Translations under genes and position numbers: made by a program | DNA from: Bog-473 sp963701955 | GTDB taxonomy: Bacteria; Actinomycetota; Acidimicrobiia; Acidimicrobiales; RAAP-2 | Assembly: GCA_963701955.1 (NCBI GenBank) | Contig: OY969694.1 | Span: 310,001 to 374,000 of the forward strand | Reading direction: 5' to 3' | DNA length: 64,000 nt | In this document: in pieces, positions 32,301-39,699 of the stretch | Layout: the number at the start of each line of letters is the position of its first letter | Position numbering within the stretch: position 1 is the stretch's first letter | The notes under the pieces: model-generated | What the model saw: only the letters and a program-made list of their open reading frames with translations | The model's database searches: none | What the model was told of the DNA's origin: nothing

Positions 32301-34078
32301 CATGGGGTCTGTTCGACAGGAATGACTTGTTCAGGCTCTGGTCCTACCGGCGTTTGGCTCTCGACCTGGGGCGCTCCGCGGGTCCATGACGCTGCGGCGG
32401 CCAACAGGCTGGCCACAATGGCGAAGTCGAGTGCGGCGTGCAGGCCGGCTCGGAAGGGCAGGGCGATCAAATTGGGAAAGAAGCTCCTGCCGGTCAGCGC
32501 GGCCTGCTGTGTTGCACTCAGGTGGGCCAAGGCGCTCGATCCGATCAGATGTCGGACCGGGTTGTAGCCCAAGAAGGCGGCGAAGAGTGTGGACACCGGG
32601 GGCAGGTGTGAAACATGGGTCGCCACGCTCGAGGAAACCCCATGTGCCACGAGGCCTCGGTAGAGGTTCGCAGACAGCGAGGTGGACAGCCCGACGATCA
32701 TCAATGTGAAGAAGATCCCGATGGAGAGGACCTGGGCGGAGTTCTGGAAGGTCGTGTTCATGCCCGATCCCGCACCACGGTGTTCGGGCGGCAGGCTGCT
32801 CATGACGGCGGCGCGGTTCGGCGAGCCGAATGAGGACATGGCAGCCCCGGTCATGAAGAGCAGCAGGGCGAACACCCAGTAGGTGAAATCGATCGGGAGG
32901 AGCTCGAGCAGACCGAAGCAGACTGCCACCCCGATCATGCCGCCGGTGGCGAAGGGTCGAGCCCCGTAGCGATCCGACAGGATGCCCGAGAGTGGGCCCG
33001 CGGTCAAGAATCCGGCGGTGAGGGGGAGCATGGCCAATCCGGCCCACAAGGGGGTCCACGCGAAGTCGTAGCCATGGAGGGGTAGCCAGATCCCCTGCAG
33101 CCAGATGATCAGCAGGAACATCAGTCCGCCGCGGCTCAGCGAAGCCAGGAAGCCGGCGAAGATGCCGGCGCTGAAGGCGCGGATCTTGAACAGCTGCAGT
33201 CGGAACATCGGCTGAGCCACCTTGGTCTCGATGATGCCGAAGGCGATGATCAGCACGACGCCGAGGACCAGGCACGTGACCACGAACGGATTCGTCCAGC
33301 CCATGGTGTCGTGCCCGTAGGGCTCGATCCCGTAGGTGACGCCTACCATGAGCAAGATCAGTCCCAGGGCGAAGGTGATGTTCCCGGGCCAGTCGATGCG
33401 AGCCGGACGACGCTCGCCCAGCTCCTGCAACTTCAGGTAGCCCCAGACGGTGGCAACGAGCCCGACGGGCACCGAGACCAAGAAGATCAAGCGCCAATTA
33501 ATGGGAGCAAGGATGCCGCCGAGGACCAGCCCGATGAATATCCCGCTCGTTGCTGCTGCCTGATTGATGCCCATCGCCATGCCGCGCTGACCCTGGGGGA
33601 AGGCATCGGTCAAGATGGCACCCGAGTTGGCCATCAGCATGGCGGCACCGACACCCTGGAAGATGCGCAGCACGATGAGCCAGATTCCCGCCTCGTGTCC
33701 GGACATCCAGGTGATGCTGAGAAGAAGGGAGAAGAAGGTGAAGAGGGCGAATCCCAGGTTGTAGATCCGCACTCGGCCGTAGATGTCTCCCATCCGGCCC
33801 AGGGTCGTGACGAGGACACTGGTCACGACAAGGAAGCCCAGGATCATCCAGAGCAAGAAGAAGCTGTTGCCGGCCTGGAGAGGATCGATGCCGATTCCTC
33901 GGAAGATATCCGGAAGGGCGATGAGGGTGATGGTGCCGTCGATGCTCGCCATCAGCATGCCGAGCGTCGAGATGAAGAGGGCGACCCACTTGTAATTCGG
34001 CGAAACGAGTGCGCCCCTTCCGCCTCCGCCGATGGTCCCGGAAGTCGATTGCATCGGGGGTCGAGTGAGGAGACTCAT
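32300..34078 (-). CDS. MFS drug transporter, DHA2 (14-helix) family
   Basis: A 592-residue proton-coupled exporter with about 14 transmembrane helices. Family motifs are seen: LGMLMASIDGTITLIALPDI in helix 1, LGRMGDIYGRVRIYNLG (motif A between helices 2 and 3), LRIFQGVGAAMLMANSGAIL (motif B), INQAAATSGIFIGLVLGGIL (motif C) and the loop LSGILSDRYGARP. The acidic residue in helix 1 is kept. Start ATG 34078 overlaps the stop of the MarR gene by four bases, so the two are co-translated, with MarR as the likely ligand-responsive repressor. Confidence 0.92.
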   Translation of the reverse strand: MSLLTRPPMQSTSGTIGGGGRGALVSPNYKWVALFISTLGMLMASIDGTITLIALPDIFRGIGIDPLQAGNSFFLLWMILGFLVVTSVLVTTLGRMGDIYGRVRIYNLGFALFTFFSLLLSITWMSGHEAGIWLIVLRIFQGVGAAMLMANSGAILTDAFPQGQRGMAMGINQAAATSGIFIGLVLGGILAPINWRLIFLVSVPVGLVATVWGYLKLQELGERRPARIDWPGNITFALGLILLMVGVTYGIEPYGHDTMGWTNPFVVTCLVLGVVLIIAFGIIETKVAQPMFRLQLFKIRAFSAGIFAGFLASLSRGGLMFLLIIWLQGIWLPLHGYDFAWTPLWAGLAMLPLTAGFLTAGPLSGILSDRYGARPFATGGMIGVAVCFGLLELLPIDFTYWVFALLLFMTGAAMSSFGSPNRAAVMSSLPPEHRGAGSGMNTTFQNSAQVLSIGIFFTLMIVGLSTSLSANLYRGLVAHGVSSSVATHVSHLPPVSTLFAAFLGYNPVRHLIGSSALAHLSATQQAALTGRSFFPNLIALPFRAGLHAALDFAIVASLLAAAASWTRGAPQVESQTPVGPEPEQVIPVEQTP

Positions 34079-34620
34079 GTCGACTTCCGATCAGTCGTCC
34101 GATCACCGGCGTGCTCCGCTTCGAGGAGTTGTTCTGCCAAGTGGTCGAGCAGTGTCACCGCCTCCGTGAGGCGTCGTTGGTCATCCACCGGGAGGCGGTT
34201 CATCGCGGCAACGAGCGTGGCCAGTCGACGATCGCGAAATGCCGCCACCTTGCGTCGCATCGTCGGCGTCAGATCCAGCCAGGCAACCCGTCGGTCAACG
34301 GGATTGGCTCGACGAATCACCATGTTCTGATTGGTCAGCTGATGCACCAGCGTGCTCACGGTGTTCGGCGCCAGCCTGAGCTCTTCGGCGGCTTGGTTCA
34401 CGGACAACCCGGGCCGCCGCAAAATGACGCGGACCAGGTCCAGTTGGGAACTGGTGAGGCTCGAGAGCTCAACGGGCCGCCGGGCGAGAAGTCCCCCGCT
34501 TCGCCGGATGGAGGCCATCACGGTGAGAAGACCATCGGCCTGCTTCTGAAGCCGCGCCGCCCTGACCGGAATGACCTTTCGAGCGGCCGGCGCGGTGGCG
34601 GTCGGGGTCGTCAATAACAC
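34075..34620 (-). CDS. MarR-family transcriptional regulator
   Basis: A 181-residue winged-helix protein starting at GTG 34620. It has SSLTSSQLDLVRVILRRPGL, the recognition helix SVNQAAEELRLAPNTVSTLV, and the wing with the conserved basic motif VIRRANPVDRRVAWLDLT (DxRR). Dimerisation helices follow. It lies upstream of and overlaps the MFS exporter, the classical arrangement for substrate-induced drug efflux. The AT-rich leader just upstream (34620-34660) contains CTCTGATAAAGAG, a short inverted repeat that may be its operator. Confidence 0.88.
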   Translation of the reverse strand: MLLTTPTATAPAARKVIPVRAARLQKQADGLLTVMASIRRSGGLLARRPVELSSLTSSQLDLVRVILRRPGLSVNQAAEELRLAPNTVSTLVHQLTNQNMVIRRANPVDRRVAWLDLTPTMRRKVAAFRDRRLATLVAAMNRLPVDDQRRLTEAVTLLDHLAEQLLEAEHAGDRTTDRKST

Positions 34621-34894
34621 GGAGTGAACAATACCTCTGATAAAGAGATAAATCGATCCGAGCGCTGCTCAACCTGGTATCCCACGCAGTTCTCGGGAAC
34701 TCGGACGCCGTCACAGAGCCGGTCTCTCGGTACCTGAGCGAAGGTGCCGCGTCGCGTATCGATCAGCAGTAGCCATGCCTTCACCTGTAGTCGATCGCTC
34801 CACTGCAGGAGCACACGCAAGGGACGGAGTGGACACTGGGTGGACGGATCCGCATGGCAAGGGAGTGAAGCGGATTCCAATGACGGAAGACCGC

Positions 34895-34936
34895 CATCTT
34901 GCCAAGGTGAGGGTCGCGGGTTCGAATCCCGCCTTC
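34895..34936 (+). repeat. tRNA-Gly 3'-end fragment (putative attachment site 3)
   Basis: About 42 bases match the tRNA-Gly 3' part, with differences at the anticodon stem, the acceptor stem and the lost CCA (GCCTTCTGG end). The preceding bases (GGACACTGGGTGGACGGATC, GGGAGTG) match those before copy 1 near 15.85 kb. It is more diverged than copies 1 and 2, so it may be older or under no constraint. Confidence 0.75.
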
Positions 34937-35475
34937 TGGTCAAAACGACCTTGACCCATTCAGTGGACAGATGTCGCCCGCTCCATCTGGCCGACACACA
35001 TCCCCTCCATGTCACCGCTCCAAACCCACCAGATGAAGAGACGGCAAGGGCCGGCAGGGAAACGCCACCAATCCACCCCGCCCTGCGGCGACTGACCAAC
35101 CCCGACCGACCAGGGCGGAGGGCCGCGCCCGCCGGAGCGGCCGCGCTGACGGGAAGCCGCCACCGTACGAGGGGGCGCGGGCCGGAAAGGAGAGCGGCTT
35201 TGGCAGCGCGAGGGCGCCCCGTTGTTCGTCAGCCTGTTACCCCGAATACGCTGCCACCAGGCCGCCTAATCTGACCGAAGCCTCAATCGAGGGGCGTGGC
35301 AGTGCGGATCAGATTGGCTGGAGGCCGGACTGAGGGGCACTTGTGGCTAACGAGGACGTCAACGAGGTTCTGGCCGAACGTGAACGCGCCGGGCTTGTCC
35401 GGCTCGTCGCCCGGCTGCGGACCTGCGGTGTGGTGAGGGGCTAACGATGGTCGTCGTTCCAGATCGTCCCCGAGC
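34937..35475. other. Stretch without a recognised gene, one possible small frame
   Basis: I see no known gene here. A short plus-strand frame from GTG 35343 to 35444 encodes VANEDVNEVLAERERAGLVR then LVARLRTCGVVRG; it has helical, protein-like composition but no homologue I recognise and no clear ribosome site, and may be a gene tail or chance. Confidence 0.3.
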
Positions 35476-36432
35476 ATGCCTCGAAGGGACTTAGCGGTGG
35501 CGCTCTGCATTGTGGCCGGCACCGCGAACCCCGAACTGGCGGAAGCCGTGGCGGCGCGCGTCGGTAGTGTGGTCATGCGGGGCCAAATCGAGCGATTCCC
35601 GGATGGCGAGCTCTGCCCGGTCGTTGGCGCCATGCGAGGCGACGACGTCTATGTCTTTCAGCCGACCGCGCCCCCGGTGAACGAACACCTGATGGAGCTC
35701 GCGCTCTTGGTGGACGCTTGCCGACGGGCCGGAGCAGAGCGGGTGACTGCCGTCGTGCCGTACTTTGGCTACGCGCGCCAGGATCGCCGAAGCCGACCGG
35801 GCCAAGCGATCGGGACACGCGTCGCCGCTGACATCTTGGCCTCGGTTGGTGTCGATCGCATCGTCGTCGTGGATCCTCACACGCCCGGGTTCGAGGCGAC
35901 CTGTTCGATCCCGGTGGAGGTGCTTACCGCCACGTCGGCGCTCGTTGGTGTGCTCTGCCAGCGCGAGCTGGGCGGTTCGGTCATCGTGGCACCAGACCTG
36001 GGCGCGGTCAAGCTAGCCGAACGCTTTGCGGCCGCCGCCGGGCTGCCGGTTGCCGTGGTGCGCAAGAGCCGAATCTCGGGCACCAGTGTTCGCGCCGAGG
36101 AGTTGGTCGGCGATGTCGAAGGGTGCCGGCCGATCGTCGTCGACGACATGATCTCGACGGGCGCCACCATCGAGGCGACCGCTCGGCTGCTCGAGGCCCA
36201 CGGCGCCCTGCCCGAGACGGTCGTGGCCGCCACACACGCGCTGTTGCTCGCCCCTGCTCTTGATCGCCTCGCCCAGCTTGGGCTCGCGCGCCTGCTCGTC
36301 ACCGACACGGTTCGGGTTCCATCGGCGACCCCGTTGACGTTGGAGGTGTGTTCCGTCGCTGCCCTGCTGAGCGACGCGATTGGCCGTTTGCACCGGGAGG
36401 AACCTCTCGACGATCTCGGTCGCTTCGACTGA
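35476..36432 (+). CDS. prs: Ribose-phosphate pyrophosphokinase-like (PRPP synthetase)
   Basis: A 318-residue protein of two PRT-like domains. N-terminal features are ERFPDGE (residues about 40), QPTAPPVNEHLMELALLVDA and VVPYFGYARQDRR, the flexible catalytic loop; VVDPHTPGFEA is the cation-binding segment with the family DxH. The C-terminal domain has VRKSRISGT and the PRPP-binding loop VVDDMISTGATIEA. PRPP synthetase makes PRPP from ribose 5-phosphate and ATP. Because the cell should have a housekeeping copy, this island copy may be a paralogue; it is followed by a phosphoribosyltransferase fusion that could use its product. Start ATG 35476, or the internal GTG at 35497. Confidence 0.85.
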   Translation: MPRRDLAVALCIVAGTANPELAEAVAARVGSVVMRGQIERFPDGELCPVVGAMRGDDVYVFQPTAPPVNEHLMELALLVDACRRAGAERVTAVVPYFGYARQDRRSRPGQAIGTRVAADILASVGVDRIVVVDPHTPGFEATCSIPVEVLTATSALVGVLCQRELGGSVIVAPDLGAVKLAERFAAAAGLPVAVVRKSRISGTSVRAEELVGDVEGCRPIVVDDMISTGATIEATARLLEAHGALPETVVAATHALLLAPALDRLAQLGLARLLVTDTVRVPSATPLTLEVCSVAALLSDAIGRLHREEPLDDLGRFD

Positions 36433-36521
36433 GCCTCCGTCCAGCACGCTGCCCGCCGCCGGTGGAGTGACCATCGGCCCTAGCGGCCCGGTCGGCATGG
36501 GTGGACGGTGAGTGGGTGGTC

Positions 36522-37850
36522 ATGTTTCGGGACAGGGCAGAGGCAGGTCGGGAGCTGGCCGAGCAGCTGAAACGACGCCTCGACGACAAGGACGTCGTAG
36601 TGCTCGGGTTGCCGAGGGGCGGGGTGCCGGTTGCGTTCGAAGTGGCCCGAGAGCTCGATGCACCGCTCGATGTGATCGTCGTTCGCAAACTCGGAGTGCC
36701 GTATCAGCCGGAGCTCGGGATGGGCGCAATCGGCGAGGACGGCGTGCGTGTCGTGAACCGTGAGGTGCTCGCCATGGCCAGGGTCGGCGAGGACGAGCTG
36801 GCAGCCGTGGAGCGATCGGAGAGGTCCGAGCTCGAGCGACGGGCCATTTGTTTTCGGGGAAGCCGTCCGCGTGCGCCCCTCGTTGGTCGGACAGCGGTCG
36901 TGGTCGACGACGGCATCGCCACGGGGTCGACGGCCCGGGCGGCGTGTCAGGTCGCACGGGCCCACGGCGCGTCACGGGTGATCCTGGCTGTGCCTGTCGC
37001 TCCGCGGTCTTCGCTTGGTTTGCTCGCGGAGGTAGCCGACGAGTTGGTCTGCCTCGAGACCCCCGAGTCGTTCTACGCCGTTGGCCAGTTCTATCGTGAC
37101 TTTTCGCAGACCTCTGACGGGGAAGTGGTGGAGCTTCTCGAGCGGGCAGCCACTCGGACAGCGGCTCCACCAGTGGCGGTGAACGCCGACCCACCGGTTC
37201 GTGACGAAGACGTGGTCGTTCAGACTGGCGCTGTCCGGCTCATCGGGCACCTCACGATTCCGGAGGAGTGCGCCGGGCTGGTCGTCTTCGCCCACGGTAG
37301 CGGGAGCAGTCGCCACAGCCCGCGCAACCGTTTCGTGGCGGCAGTCTTGAACGCAGCAGGGCTCGGTACGCTCCTCTTCGATCTGCTCACCCCCGACGAG
37401 GAGTCCCACCGTTCAGCTGTCTTCGACATCGAGCTCTTGGCCGACCGGCTGGGGGCGGTCACCCGCTGGCTCGAGGCACAGCCCGAAGCGAAGGGTCTGG
37501 GCATCGGCTACTTCGGCGCCAGCACGGGGGCCGGCGCCGCTCTGTGGGCAGCCGCCCAGCCCAATTCATCGATCGTCGCAATCGTCTCCCGGGGAGGACG
37601 TCCTGACCTTGCAGGGCCGAAGCTCGACCAGGTGCGAGCGCCGACGTTACTCATCGTGGGTGGCCGCGACGAGGTCGTGCTCGGCCTCAACCGGAAGGCG
37701 CAGATGCAACTGCGCTGCGACAGCCAGTTGGCGGTAGTGCCCGGCGCCACGCATCTCTTCGAGGAGCCGGGAGCTCTCGAGGAGGTGTCCCGCCTGGCAG
37801 TTGACTGGCTCCTTTCCCACCTGGCGCCCACTGCAGAGGCGGTGAGTTGA
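36522..37850 (+). CDS. Phosphoribosyltransferase - dienelactone hydrolase-like fusion
   Basis: A 442-residue two-domain protein. Residues 1-215 are a type I PRT domain: FRDRAEAGRELAEQLKRR, VLGLPRGGVPVAFEVA, VRKLGVPYQPELGMGAIGE and the PRPP loop AVVVDDGIATGSTARAA. Residues 225-440 are an alpha/beta hydrolase of the dienelactone hydrolase group: LVVFAHGSGSSRHSPRNR, the nucleophile elbow IGYFGASTGAGAALW (GASTGA), LLIVGGRDEVV with the Asp and GATHLFEEPGAL with the His. Such fusions are known in mycobacteria (Rv0571c is alike in its PRT part) but their substrate is unknown. ATG 36522 is preferred over GTG 36501 because family members begin M(R)FRDRxEAG. Confidence 0.83.
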   Translation: MFRDRAEAGRELAEQLKRRLDDKDVVVLGLPRGGVPVAFEVARELDAPLDVIVVRKLGVPYQPELGMGAIGEDGVRVVNREVLAMARVGEDELAAVERSERSELERRAICFRGSRPRAPLVGRTAVVVDDGIATGSTARAACQVARAHGASRVILAVPVAPRSSLGLLAEVADELVCLETPESFYAVGQFYRDFSQTSDGEVVELLERAATRTAAPPVAVNADPPVRDEDVVVQTGAVRLIGHLTIPEECAGLVVFAHGSGSSRHSPRNRFVAAVLNAAGLGTLLFDLLTPDEESHRSAVFDIELLADRLGAVTRWLEAQPEAKGLGIGYFGASTGAGAALWAAAQPNSSIVAIVSRGGRPDLAGPKLDQVRAPTLLIVGGRDEVVLGLNRKAQMQLRCDSQLAVVPGATHLFEEPGALEEVSRLAVDWLLSHLAPTAEAVS

Positions 37851-37886
37851 CACCACTGTCCCATCTGCTGTCGTGAAGCAGTGCGA

Positions 37887-38049
37887 AGCGGATCTCACGT
37901 CCCGGTCGCCGGCACGGCGACCCGAACCCGGCACCGAGCGGAATGCAGACCCACCCCTTGGGCGGCCCGTGGTGGTCTGCTGCTGACACATTCCCCGTTC
38001 GAGCACGCCCCTGATCCTTCCTGATTCCGGAAGTGGCGTGAGATCCGCT
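37887..38049. repeat. 13-bp perfect inverted repeat bounding a non-coding block
   Basis: AGCGGATCTCACG at 37887-37899 and its exact complement at 38037-38049 enclose 137 bases that lack a gene, between two convergent genes. The next bases (CCCGG and CCGGAAGT on the two sides) keep partial symmetry. This is the form of a miniature inverted-repeat element or of a large bidirectional terminator. Confidence 0.5.
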
Positions 38050-38070
38050 GACGTCATTCACGCGCGGCTC

Positions 38071-39699
38071 TTAGGAATGACTACTTGTCTGTGATCGCCA
38101 GGTCTTGACTCGGTCGATGAGATCGGTCGGAGCTTGTCGGGTGGCTTGAAGGGCTCCTTGGTAGATGTTGCCGCTCGTGGCGTCGAGAGTGATGGTGTCT
38201 CCCTCGGCGAGCTGGTGAGGACCGAATCGGGCAGTGTGGTTGTGGGGGTCGATCTCGAGATCGGTGCAGCTTGTGAGGCAGACGACACCGAGCTGGCGGG
38301 CGACTACGGCGGCATGAGAGGTGCGGGCGCCCGTGGCCGTGAGAAGACCTCGGCTTGCGGCGAGCGCGGCGATGTCGGTGGTGGAGGCGTGCTCTCGTAC
38401 GAGGATGACCGGATGGCCGGCCGCAGCGGCTTTGAAGACGGAATCCGCGTCGAGCATCATCAAACCGCTGGCGATTCCGACGCTCGCAGAGGTAGCTCGT
38501 CCGATCGGCTCGGTTCCGGAGGTCGCGTCGAGCCGGGTCGTCGTAATGTGGTCGATGTCGTAGGAGCTGAGGCGTTCCAGGGCGGTGGTGCGGTCGATTA
38601 TTCCCTCTTGGACGAGGTCACAGGCGATTTGCAGGGCGGCAAGGGGTGTCCGTTTGGCGGTGCGGGTCTGAAGGAGCCAAAGACGTCCTTCCTCGAGGGT
38701 GAATTCGAAATCTTGGGCGTCACCGAAGAGGGTTTCGAGTCTGTGCCGCGCTGTTTGCAGTTGTTGGGCGAGGCCGGGTACGGCATCGATGAGCTGCGTG
38801 GGCTCAGGGATGGTGCGGTGGCCCGCGACGACGTCTTCACCTTGGGCGTTGAGCAGGAAATCCACGTAGAGTTCGTCCTCGCCGGTGGCCGGGTTGCGCG
38901 TGAAGGCAACTCCGGCCCCAGAGGCGACACCGAGGTTCCCGAAGACCATGGTCTGTACGGTCACGGCGGTTCCGGTCAGGTCGGACAGGCCCTCAAGGCG
39001 GCGGTACTCGACAGCACGTTCGCTGTTCCACGACCGCAGCACGCCTTCCACTGCGAGGAGGAGTTGCTCCTCTGGTTCTTGCGGGAACGGTCGTTTGGTC
39101 ATGCTCTGGTAGATCCCTTGCAGTTGACCGACCAGTGCTCGTCGGCCGCTGACGTCGAGCTCGGCGAGATCGGGGACGCCCTGACGATTCAGAGCTTGGG
39201 CGGTGGCCGACTCGAACGGTTCGATTGCCAACCCTTCGACTGTCTCGGCGAACGCCTGGATGAGGCGTCGGTAGCAATCCCAGACGAACGCCGGGTCTCC
39301 GGTGGCCAGCAGCAGTCCGGGCAGGCTGGCGTCAGTGAGACCGACATTGAGGATCGTTTCGAGCATCCCGGGCATTGACACCGCGGCCCCGGAACGAACC
39401 GAGAGCAGCAGGGGACGGCGGGCCGCGCCGAAGCGTCGGCCGGTGGCTCGCTCGAGGAACGCAATTCCCCTTCTGAGCAGCTGGTCGACGTCAGGGTCGA
39501 GATGACCGCTGGAGGAGTGATAGTCGCGGCACACCTGGGTAGTGAGCACGAATCCGGGGGGTACGGCAAGGCCGGCGCAAGCCAGGCGGTCGAGATCAGC
39601 GGCCTTGGCCCCAATGGTCGTCGGGCTGCTGTCTGTATGTCCGGGTGAGCCGAGAAGCACCAGGCGGCCATCGGTTGGCCCGGTCGGGTCGGTGCTCAT
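38071..39699 (-). CDS. ppdK: Short pyruvate,phosphate dikinase-like protein (N-terminal and phosphohistidine domains only)
   Basis: A 542-residue protein starting at ATG 39699 (one-base overlap with the DUF47-like gene before it). It has the PPDK ATP-grasp region (GAKAADLDRLACAGLAVPPG, LLLSVRSGAAVSMPGMLETI, LNVGL), FGNLGVASGAGVAFTRNPAT, and the swivelling domain with the phosphohistidine in GARTSHAAVVARQLG (His about 462). It then ends: the C-terminal PEP/pyruvate TIM barrel of about 350 residues is missing. Short actinobacterial PPDK proteins such as Rv1127c are built the same way. It can be expected to autophosphorylate, but the acceptor for the phosphoryl group is unclear. Confidence 0.85.
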   Translation of the reverse strand: MSTDPTGPTDGRLVLLGSPGHTDSSPTTIGAKAADLDRLACAGLAVPPGFVLTTQVCRDYHSSSGHLDPDVDQLLRRGIAFLERATGRRFGAARRPLLLSVRSGAAVSMPGMLETILNVGLTDASLPGLLLATGDPAFVWDCYRRLIQAFAETVEGLAIEPFESATAQALNRQGVPDLAELDVSGRRALVGQLQGIYQSMTKRPFPQEPEEQLLLAVEGVLRSWNSERAVEYRRLEGLSDLTGTAVTVQTMVFGNLGVASGAGVAFTRNPATGEDELYVDFLLNAQGEDVVAGHRTIPEPTQLIDAVPGLAQQLQTARHRLETLFGDAQDFEFTLEEGRLWLLQTRTAKRTPLAALQIACDLVQEGIIDRTTALERLSSYDIDHITTTRLDATSGTEPIGRATSASVGIASGLMMLDADSVFKAAAAGHPVILVREHASTTDIAALAASRGLLTATGARTSHAAVVARQLGVVCLTSCTDLEIDPHNHTARFGPHQLAEGDTITLDATSGNIYQGALQATRQAPTDLIDRVKTWRSQTSSHS

